Below are positions 33,934 to 42,690 of a DNA stretch of 64,000 nt, in pieces; position 1 is the stretch's first letter, and every line of letters begins with the position of its first letter. A program made the translations under genes and the position numbers. The notes under the pieces are model-generated. The model worked only from the letters and a program-made list of their open reading frames with translations, was not told where the DNA came from and made no database searches. This DNA is from Pseudomonadota bacterium (GTDB taxonomy: Bacteria; Myxococcota_A; Bradymonadia; Bradymonadales; GCA-2716585), in the NCBI GenBank assembly GCA_005804885.1, contig SYOX01000369.1:1-64000 (forward strand), given 5' to 3'.

Positions 33934-36900
33934 TCAATTGTTGGCCTTGCTGGCCTTGCTGTCCTCGGCCCTCTTCTTGACGTCTTCCATCGTCAGCGTG
34001 TCGCTCTTGAGGAAGACCTCCGAGGGGTGGTCCATCTCCACACCATCCTGCTTGGTCAGCGGGTAGGCCTCCGCCTCCAGACGGCTCATCTCCAGAGCGC
34101 TCTTGGCGCTCCAGTCGTTGTAGGCGTTGAGCTCAAGGGCCAGGCTCAGCGCGCGCTGGAAGGCCTTGAGCGCCTTCTCCTGGAGCGGGAAGGAGAACTC
34201 GTCGATCTGACCCCGGTAAGCGTCCACGTACTCCTCGGGCAGGTCCTCGGGGATGGGGTAGTTGTAGAGGGCGTCCGAGAACTCCTTGTACATCTGGCCG
34301 ATGCGGTAGGCGCCCGCGGCCGTCCACAGCGGGGTGCGCAGGTCGATGATCTCGAAGTAGAGCGTCTCGGCCTGGTTGAGCAGCTCCGCCTTGGTCGTCA
34401 GCTCCTTCTCCAGCTTGTTCAGGTCATTGAGCGGCGCGGCCTTGTAGTCCTCGAAGAGGTACTCGGCGATCTGGAAGCGCGCCTCGGCGGCGTCGTCCTT
34501 CGTGGCCTTCTTCTTGGCCTCGTCCTCGATCTTCTCCCACGTCGTATAAGCCTTGATGAACTGCTCGGTGGCGTCCTTGCGCGCCTTCTTCGAGCCCGAA
34601 TCCTTGATGATCAGCCCCATGCGCACGTAGGCCTGGACCAGCTTGTCCTTGTCGTCCTTGTACTTGCGTGTGTAGTTGTTGTAGGCCTCGGCCGCCTTCT
34701 TGGAGTTGCCGGCCTTCTCGTAGAGCTCGGCGATGTGGAAGGTCAGCGTCGGGGCCAGATCCTTCTCGTTGGGGTAGAGCTTCAAGAACTTCTCGTAGGT
34801 CTTGATCGCCGTGTCCCACTGCTCCAACGCCTCGCGGATGACGCCGGCGTTGTAGATCGCGTCCTTGGACCTGTCGAAGTTCTCGCGCCAGTCCTTGTTG
34901 TCGCCGAGCCGCTCGAAGAACTCCGCCGCGCGCTCGAAGTTCAGGCGCGCCTCCATGATCGCCCCCATGACGAAGAGGGCCTCGGGGGCGCGATCGTGCT
35001 TCGGGTAGCGCTTGATCAGCTCCTCATAGTACTGGATGGCCAGCTTGACCTGGTCGCCCCGCTCGTAGATCGCCGCGGCGTTGAAGAGCGCCCCGGGCGC
35101 CAGATCCGAGTCCGGCCACTCCTTGGCCAGCCTCAAGAGCTCCTCGGCGGCCTGGTCGAACTTCTTCTCCGTCTGCAGATCGCCGGCCTTCATGTTGACC
35201 GCGTAGGCGATGGCCGACTGGAGCTTGTCCTGGGGCGTGACGTCGAAGATCTTGTTGTCGAGCAGGTAGCGGCCCCAGCGCTCGATCTCGGCCCAGTTCC
35301 TCAGCTCGTTGTGGCACTCCAGCAGGCTGTTGCCCGCGTAGGAGGCGTAGCGGTGCTGGGGGGCGAAGTTGATGATGTGCTCGTAGCGCGACACCGACTT
35401 GTCGTACTGCCCATGCGCCCTGTAGATCTCCGCGGCGACGAACATGACCGTCGGCGTGTTCTCCTCCTTCGGGTAGACTTCGGCCCACTTGTCGCTCACG
35501 TCCACGAAGGGGATCTCGTACTTGAAGAGCTCGCTGCGCTCCTTCTTGACGGCCTCCTTGAGATCCTCGTCCTTCCTGGCCGCGACAGCCTCCATCCGCA
35601 CCTCCTTCTGCTCGGACTTGCCCGCCAGGATCGTCAACACGCTCTCGGGGTGCTCCTTGAGCACGAGGGCCTCGTAGGACTTGATCAGCGCGAACTGGCA
35701 GTGCTTGGCGTGCTCACCCGTGGGCTTCTGGGCGATGACCTCCTGGTACTGGTTGGCGGCCTTCTCGTAGTCCTTGATCTCGTCAAAGAGGATCTCGGCG
35801 TAGTAGAAGCGCGTGTCGTAGGCCGCCTCCGAGTCGGGGAACTTCTCCAGAAAGAGCGCGTAGTCCTTGGCGGCCTGCTCGTAGAGCTTCGGGTCGCCGG
35901 TCTTCTGCGCCTTCTGGTGGTACTCGGTGGCCAGCTGGGCCAGGTAGCCCTCGGCCAGCATCCGGGCGTTGGAGGCCGCCTTCTTGTCCGAGCCGTTCGT
36001 CCCCCACCAGCGCGCCTTCTGATCGAAGTAGCCGATCATCTGCCGCACCGAGGACTCCCAGTCCTCGCGGGCGCCGATCTTCTTCTTGGCGTCGATCATC
36101 GCCTCCCAGTAGTCCGGCGCCTTCGGATCGACGGGATCGTCGGCGAGCAGGTACTCGAAGATCTCGATCCGGGGCTCGTTCTTGCCGTCGTTGTCGTAGA
36201 GGCTGGCCATCTGCCGCAGCTTCTTGTGCGCGTAGGGCTTGTCCCTCTTCTTGATGAAGTAGTCCCTGGCCTCCTTCCAGCCCCCCTCGATCTCCACCCA
36301 GGAGACCACGAGATCGTTGAGCGCCTGACCGGAGAAGGCCAGCTGCTGCTGCTTCGGATCGCCCTCGACCGTCTCGATGACCGCCTTGAAGGTGTTGACC
36401 GCCTCGCGGAACTCCTTCTGGTTGTAGAGCACCCAGGCCAGCTTGTAGCGCGCGTAGTTGCCCAGCGGCGAGCCTTTGAAGCGCAGCACCTCCTCATAGG
36501 AGAGCTTGGCCGGCGTCAGCAGGTTCTGGTCGAACCAGAACTCCGCGATCGACAGGTGGCTGTCGGGCAGGTACTTCGACTGCGGGTAGTTCTTGACCAG
36601 CCGGGTCAAGAAGCTGATCCCCTCCTTCTTCTTCTCGGCCTTCATCAGCCCGTCGCCGAGCCGGTAGATGACCTCGTCGAGCCGCCCGTACTCCGGGAAC
36701 TCCTGGAGCACCTGCTTGTAGACGTTGAGCGCCAGGGTGTAATCGGCCACCGGCTCATTGCACGAGCCCTCGGCCAGCGTGCCCTGGTCGACGGCCTCCA
36801 GGCACTTGATCCACTCGGCCTTGACCAGCAGGTTGTCGTAGGCCAGCACCTCGTAGAGCAGCTCCGCCTTCTGGAAGAGCATGTCCGCCTTGCGCTCGTG

Positions 36901-37266
36901 GGTCGGCTTGACGGCGAGGATCTGGTCGATCTTGCTGATCTGCTTCTGGTTCAGCGCGCGGATCTGCTCCTGGAGCCGCTTGACCTCGGCCGGATCGCGC
37001 ACTGGGCCCTCGAAGTCGTCGCGGCTGGCCGAGGGCCCCGAGGGCAGATCCTTCTTGTCCCCCGAGGGCTTCTCGTCCTTCTGGAGGGTCTTGGGCTTGT
37101 CGGGGATGTCCGTCTTCTTGGCGTCATCCCCGGCGGCGGCCGCCGCCGGGTCGCCCTGGGACAGCGCCAGGGTCGGCGTCAGGAGCGACAGCAGGAGCGC
37201 AGCGGCGCCGATCCGCGCGCGGCGGCGCCACAAGGCGAGGCCTGAGGTTCGGTGTGTGGGCTTCAT
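33934..37266 (-). CDS. Large exported TPR protein
   Basis: A 1,110-residue periplasmic protein. ATG 37266 overlaps the upstream stop as ATGA. A signal peptide (arginine-rich n-region, then AALLLSLLTPTLALSQ) is followed by a charged linker and then tetratricopeptide-like repeats for nearly the full length, with spaced units such as LALNVYKQVLQEFPEYGRLDEVIYRLGDGL and later LAIQYYEELIKRYPKHDRAPEA (each shown in part). The repeats resemble BamD/YbgF-like TPRs and the AgmK/GltI class of the gliding machinery, although AgmK is much longer. It probably acts as a periplasmic scaffold for the cluster products. Confidence 0.88.
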   Translation of the reverse strand: MKPTHRTSGLALWRRRARIGAAALLLSLLTPTLALSQGDPAAAAAGDDAKKTDIPDKPKTLQKDEKPSGDKKDLPSGPSASRDDFEGPVRDPAEVKRLQEQIRALNQKQISKIDQILAVKPTHERKADMLFQKAELLYEVLAYDNLLVKAEWIKCLEAVDQGTLAEGSCNEPVADYTLALNVYKQVLQEFPEYGRLDEVIYRLGDGLMKAEKKKEGISFLTRLVKNYPQSKYLPDSHLSIAEFWFDQNLLTPAKLSYEEVLRFKGSPLGNYARYKLAWVLYNQKEFREAVNTFKAVIETVEGDPKQQQLAFSGQALNDLVVSWVEIEGGWKEARDYFIKKRDKPYAHKKLRQMASLYDNDGKNEPRIEIFEYLLADDPVDPKAPDYWEAMIDAKKKIGAREDWESSVRQMIGYFDQKARWWGTNGSDKKAASNARMLAEGYLAQLATEYHQKAQKTGDPKLYEQAAKDYALFLEKFPDSEAAYDTRFYYAEILFDEIKDYEKAANQYQEVIAQKPTGEHAKHCQFALIKSYEALVLKEHPESVLTILAGKSEQKEVRMEAVAARKDEDLKEAVKKERSELFKYEIPFVDVSDKWAEVYPKEENTPTVMFVAAEIYRAHGQYDKSVSRYEHIINFAPQHRYASYAGNSLLECHNELRNWAEIERWGRYLLDNKIFDVTPQDKLQSAIAYAVNMKAGDLQTEKKFDQAAEELLRLAKEWPDSDLAPGALFNAAAIYERGDQVKLAIQYYEELIKRYPKHDRAPEALFVMGAIMEARLNFERAAEFFERLGDNKDWRENFDRSKDAIYNAGVIREALEQWDTAIKTYEKFLKLYPNEKDLAPTLTFHIAELYEKAGNSKKAAEAYNNYTRKYKDDKDKLVQAYVRMGLIIKDSGSKKARKDATEQFIKAYTTWEKIEDEAKKKATKDDAAEARFQIAEYLFEDYKAAPLNDLNKLEKELTTKAELLNQAETLYFEIIDLRTPLWTAAGAYRIGQMYKEFSDALYNYPIPEDLPEEYVDAYRGQIDEFSFPLQEKALKAFQRALSLALELNAYNDWSAKSALEMSRLEAEAYPLTKQDGVEMDHPSEVFLKSDTLTMEDVKKRAEDSKASKANN

Positions 37267-39200
37267 TGTTCAATACACTCTGCGTTCAGGAAGCTGCGGT
37301 AGTTGCCGATCTCGTCCACCCAGTACTCGCCCTCGAAGGGCCAGAACTGCCAGTCATCGGCCACGACGAAGAGGGTCGTCCCCTCGATGGCCGAGGGGGG
37401 CACGTAGTCGGGGTTGACCAGCTTGCGCTTGACCTCATCGGCCTGCGCCGCGTCGATCTCGAACTCGATCTCGTTGGACTTGACGCTCCACTCGATCAGC
37501 TCCTGATCGATCTGCGTCAGCGCCTGCTGCACCTTGATCCCGGCGTCCAGCAGCTGCGTCTTGCGCGCCGTCTGCACGCGCTCGAGCACCTCGGCCCCGA
37601 AGTCCCCGAGCCCGGCCAGGTTGGCCTCCAGCTTGGACTGCTCGAGCGTCAGGTTCTTGATGATCCGGTGGCTGTTGAAGAAGTCCACGTTGTTGACGAT
37701 CCCCTGGGTGAAGATCATCGGCAGGCCCGACGACTCCGCCGTCCCCTTCGTCTCGTAGATCCGGGCCACCGCGCCGTAGAAGTCCTCCGGGTTGGACGTC
37801 GCCGCCAGGAAGCTCTGAAGCCTCGGCTGCTGATCCAAAAAGCGCGCCTTGAAGGCCACCAGCGACTCCTTGGCCGTCGGGAACTTGCACAGGTTCAGGT
37901 AGACCGTCGCCTCCAGGATGTACAGATCCGGGTAGTACCACTGCTCGTAGTAGGGCGAGTGCAGCGAGTGGAAGGCCCCCACGGCCCGGTTGTAATCGTT
38001 CTTGAGGAAGAAGGTCCACGCCGACTCGAAGAGCGCGGTTGAGCGCCTCGGCGAAAGGCGCGCGATCTTCTCATAATAATAGAGCGCGCCGTCGTAGTTC
38101 GTCGCCTCGTAGGCCACCCGCGCCAGCGCCAGGAAGGCCAGCTCCCGGATCTCGGGGTCCGTCTCCTTGACGCGCTCCGCCGTCAAGATCGCGTTCTGGA
38201 AGCTCTCGACCGCCGAGCGGTACTTCTTGACCTCCGGATCGATCTGCGCCACCCCCGTCAGGTACAAGGCCGCGGCCTTGTTCGGCGAGTCCGCCGTCAC
38301 CTTCTCCAGGTACTTGAAGGCCAGCTCCGGCTGGTTGTAGTCGTAGAAGAACTTGCCCAGGTAGTAGTGGAAGTCGTCCTGAAACTCCACCGGCAGGTTC
38401 TCGACGAAGAACTTCGTCAGGTTCTGAAGCTGCGGCGGCTCGTAGCCGTTCTCCAGCGTCAAGGTCCGCAACATGTAGAAGGCCTCGACGAAGCGCGGGC
38501 TCTCGGGCCCCTTCATCAGCACCTCCAGCGTCGGCCCCTGCGCCCCCGAGTAGACCCCCTCGTTGAAGAGCGCCCTGGCCAGGCCAAACTTCGCCTGATA
38601 ATACTCGTTGCTCTCCGGGTCCGGCCCCAGCGACAGGAACTCCAGGTAGACCTTGGCCGCCTGCATGTTCTTGCCGTCGCGCAGGCTCCGCTCCGCCTCG
38701 CTCAGCTTGGCGACCAGGCGGTTGAGCTCGGCCTCCTTGACCTTGCGCGCCTCATCCTCCTGCCGCAGCTTCTCGGCCTCGGCCCTGATCCGCGCGTCCT
38801 CCTCGGCCTTGCGCCGCGCCGCCTCCGCCGCCATCTCGCCCGGATCCTGCTCGGCCGGATCCACCTCGCCGTCCGGCAAGGCCGGATCCCCCGACCCCCC
38901 GCCGCCGTTGCTCTTGACCAGCACGTGGCCGTTGTCCGTCAAGAACTTCAGCAAGGCCTCGCCGGCCCCCAGCGACTTGAGCCTGGCGACGTCCTCCGCC
39001 GTCAGGTTCAGCGGCCCGCTGCCCTGCACCAGCGTCTGGATGATGGCGTCGTCGACCTTCTGCTCCTTCATCTTGAGCAGATCGTCCTTGTTGAGCGCCA
39101 TCGCGACGCTCCCCACGAACACCACCAACGCAATCACCAACAAGCCCAGGAGCCTGCGCGCCGCAGGCCGACTCTTGATTCGGGGATGTCTGTCCATCAT
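37263..39200 (-). CDS. Exported TPR protein
   Basis: A 645-residue protein with a signal peptide or anchor (LLGLLVIALVVFVGSVAMA) and, just after it, a helical unit (DDLLKMKEQKVDDAIIQTL) followed by a Glu/Arg-rich coiled-coil segment (~120-165). Residues ~170-500 are TPR-like repeats; the last ~140 are a helical domain that I do not recognise. The start may be ATG 39200 or 39197. Its stop overlaps the next gene's start, so the two TPR proteins are probably made together. Confidence 0.85.
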   Translation of the reverse strand: MMDRHPRIKSRPAARRLLGLLVIALVVFVGSVAMALNKDDLLKMKEQKVDDAIIQTLVQGSGPLNLTAEDVARLKSLGAGEALLKFLTDNGHVLVKSNGGGGSGDPALPDGEVDPAEQDPGEMAAEAARRKAEEDARIRAEAEKLRQEDEARKVKEAELNRLVAKLSEAERSLRDGKNMQAAKVYLEFLSLGPDPESNEYYQAKFGLARALFNEGVYSGAQGPTLEVLMKGPESPRFVEAFYMLRTLTLENGYEPPQLQNLTKFFVENLPVEFQDDFHYYLGKFFYDYNQPELAFKYLEKVTADSPNKAAALYLTGVAQIDPEVKKYRSAVESFQNAILTAERVKETDPEIRELAFLALARVAYEATNYDGALYYYEKIARLSPRRSTALFESAWTFFLKNDYNRAVGAFHSLHSPYYEQWYYPDLYILEATVYLNLCKFPTAKESLVAFKARFLDQQPRLQSFLAATSNPEDFYGAVARIYETKGTAESSGLPMIFTQGIVNNVDFFNSHRIIKNLTLEQSKLEANLAGLGDFGAEVLERVQTARKTQLLDAGIKVQQALTQIDQELIEWSVKSNEIEFEIDAAQADEVKRKLVNPDYVPPSAIEGTTLFVVADDWQFWPFEGEYWVDEIGNYRSFLNAECIEQ

Positions 39201-39294
39201 GAAAATTCACGCTCCAGGTGGCGCCGCCTACGCGCGGCGCTCGCCCGACGACTGAGGATCCGTTGAACGCATGAAGCTGACGACCCGACAGGTC

Positions 39295-40077
39295 TCAGCC
39301 GCCCGTGAAGAAGGAGACCCCAAGGGTCAGCTCACTGGGCGTGGCCACGCCGCCGTTCACCTTCTGGAAGATGAACTGCCTGTAGTCTACGCGCAGCGTC
39401 ACCGTATCGGTCAGGAAAAACCGGAAGCCCGCCCCCAGCGTCCCCTCGATCTCAAACTTCGACTCCGGCTCACCGATTCCGTTGACCGGCGGCGACTCCA
39501 CCTGAAGCGCGCCGAAGCCCGCCATCAGGTTGATGTCGAAGTGGCTCAGCTTCCTCTGCAAGAGCGCCAGCTTCCCATAGAAGGGGCTCCACACCACGCC
39601 CGCGCCCGCCCGGAACTGCTGGATGTCCAGCAGGTCCACGTTCGCCCGGATGTTGCGCTGATTCTTGAGGAATGTCGTCAGCTCGCTCTCGAACTGAAGC
39701 CCCGACCCCACGTAGGAGGCCGCGATCTCCAACCCGATCGACTCCAGGAAGTAATAGTTGAAGCGCCCGCCCACCGGCAGGTAGGTCAGGAAGGGATCGT
39801 TGGGGATCACGCCCGCGAAGAGCGAGAACTCCATCCGGCCGTCCTTGGCGAAGAGCCGCTTCTGAACGACCGACACGTCCCTCTTGCCACCCCAGTAGAG
39901 ATCCAGGTCCTTCTCGACCGAGCCCAGGCCCAGCTCCTCGCCGTCCGTCGGCAAGGGCGCCCCCTCCTCTCCCTCGGGGCCGCCCTCAAGTTCGCCGCCC
40001 TCCTGCGCGCCCGCCGAGAGCGCCCACCCCATCAACACCAGAAAAAGGACCAGCGTCAGCTTGTTCTTGCCCAGCAT
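39295..40077 (-). CDS. Outer-membrane beta-barrel protein
   Basis: A 260-residue protein. ATG 40077 is chosen because it begins a signal peptide (MLGKNKLTLVLFLVLMGWAL, then SAGAQ). An acidic Glu/Gly linker is followed by a barrel of alternating strands, starting with the conserved block VVQKRLFAKDGRMEFSLFAG and ending in VSFFTGG. The block matches the outer-membrane beta-barrel domain found in many Myxococcota (from memory TIGR04565) and includes gliding proteins such as GltA/GltB-type porins. In this cluster it would be the outer-membrane partner of the TPR proteins. Confidence 0.82.
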   Translation of the reverse strand: MLGKNKLTLVLFLVLMGWALSAGAQEGGELEGGPEGEEGAPLPTDGEELGLGSVEKDLDLYWGGKRDVSVVQKRLFAKDGRMEFSLFAGVIPNDPFLTYLPVGGRFNYYFLESIGLEIAASYVGSGLQFESELTTFLKNQRNIRANVDLLDIQQFRAGAGVVWSPFYGKLALLQRKLSHFDINLMAGFGALQVESPPVNGIGEPESKFEIEGTLGAGFRFFLTDTVTLRVDYRQFIFQKVNGGVATPSELTLGVSFFTGG

Positions 40078-40183
40078 CTGTCCTGCTCTCCTCTCGCCTT
40101 GAACGACCACAATCCATTCGCCCGCCGCAGGTCCCCTCAAGCGGAGCCCCCTCGGCGGCCAGTCATCTTACACACACGATCTC

Positions 40184-42067
40184 TCAACGGCCCGAGTCCC
40201 CTCCGCCGTCGTCGCCATCGCCACCACCGGGCTGGCCGCCCCGCGCCGCGTCCAGCCCCTTGCGCTTGAAGACCACCGGACGGGAGTCGTCCGTCTCGAT
40301 CTTGCCCAGCGAGGTCTGGATCCCGAAGGGCGACATGAAAAAACTCTCGGTGCGGTTGTCGAGGTTGACCGAGACGTTGGCGCCGAAGCGGTACGCCCCG
40401 TTGTTCGTCACGCTGTCGAGCGCCTCGATGGCCATGTCCACCTTCCAGGTGCCGCCGACGAGGTCCGTCAACAGGTCGAAGTAGAAGTTGAGCCCGAAGG
40501 GATCGGTCACGTACACGTACTGGCCGCCCGTCGCGCAGGCCAGCTGCGAGAACTCCGCCAGGGGCCCCGTCCGCCCTTGCGCGTCGCGCAGCGCGGGCAC
40601 GGCGTTGGCCGGGTCCGCCGCCATCGTCTCGAGGCCGTCGGGCCCGACGCCCCGATCCAGGTGGATGATGAAGACCTTGGTCCCGGCGGCCTGCGCCACC
40701 GCCACCGCCTCGTCCAGGTTGGCCTGCCAGCGCTCACGGCCAAGCTGCCGCTCGGCCTCGTCGGCCCCCGGCGTGATCGTCACCGAGTCGTCCGGCCCGT
40801 CCGTGAAGAGCACGATCGACGTGTCGCGAAGATCGCTGAGGGTCTGGCAGTTCGGGTTGTCGTTGCAAAGATCGATCATGTTCTGCGACACGACCGTGAC
40901 GGCCTGGAAGACGTTCGAGCGGCCAAAGTCGCTGTCCGAGCTCAAGCGATCGAGCGAGGTCCGGGCCACGTCGAAGTTGCCGACGTAGGGGTTGACCGGC
41001 GACACGTCGATCCGACCCGTCAGCGGCTTGACGCCCAGCTCCGACTCCCCCCGGAAGGACCACACCGAGATGCCCGTGTTCTGCCGGTAGCTCTTGGAGT
41101 TGAGGTTGAGCAGGAAGGCCTTGCCCGAGGCGATCCGGAAGAGATCGGGGTCCGTGGCCCGGTTGAGCTTCACCGTACGGTCGTCCTCGACGACCCCGCG
41201 GCCGAAGAGCGAGCCCGAGTTGTCCATCACCAGCGCGATCGCCCGCGGCGCCTCGTTGACCCCCTGGGCCGGCGGGCTGACGAAGGCCATCGAGCCGTTG
41301 GCCACCTGCAGCGTCGTCTCGCGGGTGCAGAACTTGCGCTCCGTGCCGCCGGGGCCGCCGCGGTCGCCCTCGATGGGCAGACACTCGAAGCCGCTCTGGC
41401 ACTGGTTGCGCGTCGTGCAGAAGTCGCCGATGTCGCTCAGCGCGCAGTACATCGCCCCCTCCGGCGAGGCCACGCAGCTGCCCGAGGGGCAGTCGGCGTC
41501 GGCCGCGCAGGTCGATCGGCACAGGCTGACCTTCTCCGTCCCCAAAAAGCCGTCCAGCGCGTCGATCTCCGATCGGTAGGGCTGGCACTGATCCATCCCC
41601 GCCGTCAGGCAGGCGTCGGCGGGGCTGTCCTCGCTCGTCTTGAGGCAGAAGCCGTCGAAACACTCCAGGCCCACGTCGCAGCCGGCGCCGTCCGCGCACT
41701 GCTGGGCGCACAACAGCAGCCCCTTGGGGCTGACCGAGTAGAGGCGGCCCTGCTCCAGAGAGACGTTGTTCGAATTGAAGCTGGCCGCCTCGACCGTCAC
41801 GGTCGAGAGTTGATCGCCGGGCCGGATGACGTTGTTCTCCTGATCGAGCAGGACGAAGCGCAGCTCCGCCCGCGAGTCGTCGTCCAGGCAGGCGTTGACG
41901 TTCGTCACGCCGCTGGCCGCCACCCGATCGTACTTGCGGATGTCGAAGCTGATCTCCGCCACCGTGTCGCACCCCAGCGCGCACACCCCCAGCGTCAACA
42001 TCAGCCCGCACGCGAGCGTCGGGTTCACAAGCGATCTCGTTCTCATTGTTCGGTTCATGGCGACCAT
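40184..42067 (-). CDS. Cys-rich vWA-domain exported protein, probably lipoprotein
   Basis: About 627 residues from ATG 42067; ATG 42058 and 42046 are alternatives, and all keep the lipoprotein-like signal LTLGVCALGC. An N-terminal beta domain is followed by a Cys-rich EGF-like region (~110-250), then a von Willebrand A domain (~280-560) with the MIDAS start VMDNSGSLFG and the acidic loop LFTDGPDD. The C-terminal part is a short beta domain and a Gly/Asp tail. It is the first gene of the minus-strand envelope cluster, 106 bases upstream of the barrel gene. Cys-rich vWA proteins in Myxococcus gliding (CglB) bind the substratum, so an adhesin role is possible but unproven. Confidence 0.82.
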   Translation of the reverse strand: MVAMNRTMRTRSLVNPTLACGLMLTLGVCALGCDTVAEISFDIRKYDRVAASGVTNVNACLDDDSRAELRFVLLDQENNVIRPGDQLSTVTVEAASFNSNNVSLEQGRLYSVSPKGLLLCAQQCADGAGCDVGLECFDGFCLKTSEDSPADACLTAGMDQCQPYRSEIDALDGFLGTEKVSLCRSTCAADADCPSGSCVASPEGAMYCALSDIGDFCTTRNQCQSGFECLPIEGDRGGPGGTERKFCTRETTLQVANGSMAFVSPPAQGVNEAPRAIALVMDNSGSLFGRGVVEDDRTVKLNRATDPDLFRIASGKAFLLNLNSKSYRQNTGISVWSFRGESELGVKPLTGRIDVSPVNPYVGNFDVARTSLDRLSSDSDFGRSNVFQAVTVVSQNMIDLCNDNPNCQTLSDLRDTSIVLFTDGPDDSVTITPGADEAERQLGRERWQANLDEAVAVAQAAGTKVFIIHLDRGVGPDGLETMAADPANAVPALRDAQGRTGPLAEFSQLACATGGQYVYVTDPFGLNFYFDLLTDLVGGTWKVDMAIEALDSVTNNGAYRFGANVSVNLDNRTESFFMSPFGIQTSLGKIETDDSRPVVFKRKGLDAARGGQPGGGDGDDGGGDSGR

Positions 42068-42256
42068 CACATCGACCTTGTGTCCATCCCTTCCCGCGGC
42101 CAGGGCGCGCGCCCCCCGTGGCTCTACGACGCGGCAGGGGATCCTGGTGAAGAACTGGCGAAAGAAGAAGATGGACACGTGATCGTGGACCGTGTTGGGG
42201 AAGGGCGCGGGGAGTTCAAGGAGGCCCTGTAGCCCCGCGCGATTTGCTGGCGCATG

Positions 42257-42285
42257 GTTCTATCCCACTCGGAGGGCCTTTGCAA
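42257..42285 (-). promoter_or_regulatory. Candidate promoter of the vWA/barrel/TPR cluster
   Basis: On the minus strand TTGCAA (42285-42280), a 17-base spacer and TAGAAC (42262-42257), about 190 bases upstream of the vWA gene start. The -10 box is weak, so this is tentative. Confidence 0.4.
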
Positions 42286-42404
42286 CCGACTTGCCCGATC
42301 GCGAGCGCGGTGCCTTGAGCGCCCCGGCGACGACCTTTCGGCGCGCAGGCTCACGACAGCTCGAAGGTCGAGGTGAACGGAGGGCCACCCTGCGTTCGCC
42401 AGTT

Positions 42405-42592
42405 CGACGCCCGCCCCAACGGGGCGGTGCGAGGAGCGTGGGGCGTTCGTCGTGCGTGGGGGTGATCGTCGAGCGTGGGGCGTTCGTGGGGCATGGGAGC
42501 GACCGTAGGGCGTTGGGGCGCTCGTGGGGCGTGGAGCGTGGGGCGCTCGTCGTGCGTGGGGCGATCGTCGAGCCTGGGGCGAGCGTCGCTTG
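42405..42592. repeat. REP-like element and degenerate GCGTGGGGCG tandem array
   Basis: Bases 42405-42448 match 14831-14874 almost base for base: a CCGCCCC-AA-GGGGCGG hairpin followed by TGCGAGGAGCGTGGGGCG. After it, the words GCGTGGGGCG and TCGTCG recur with irregular spacing up to about 42592. Confidence 0.7.
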
Positions 42593-42690
42593 CCGATCCG
42601 AACGAGCGCGTCTATTGTCCCGAGCCCGGCGCCGCCCTGCCCTCCTTCCTCTGGGTCGGCGATCGCGCCCACCGACCGCTGGAGCCTCCC

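Larger units (their letters stand above)
42068..42690. other. 623-bp divergent intergenic region with promoter and repeat array
   Basis: No gene seen between the vWA gene (minus) and the DUF6178-like gene (plus). It holds a minus-strand promoter candidate near 42257-42285, a copy of the 14.5-kb inverted-repeat element near 42405 and a degenerate GCGTGGGGCG array to about 42592. Confidence 0.7.

Noticed and set aside
34027-37245. Plus-strand frame of over 1,000 codons antisense to the large TPR gene
   Set aside because: Leu/Val/Arg-rich with no domain or signal. The minus frame has clear TPRs and an ATGA overlap with its neighbour.
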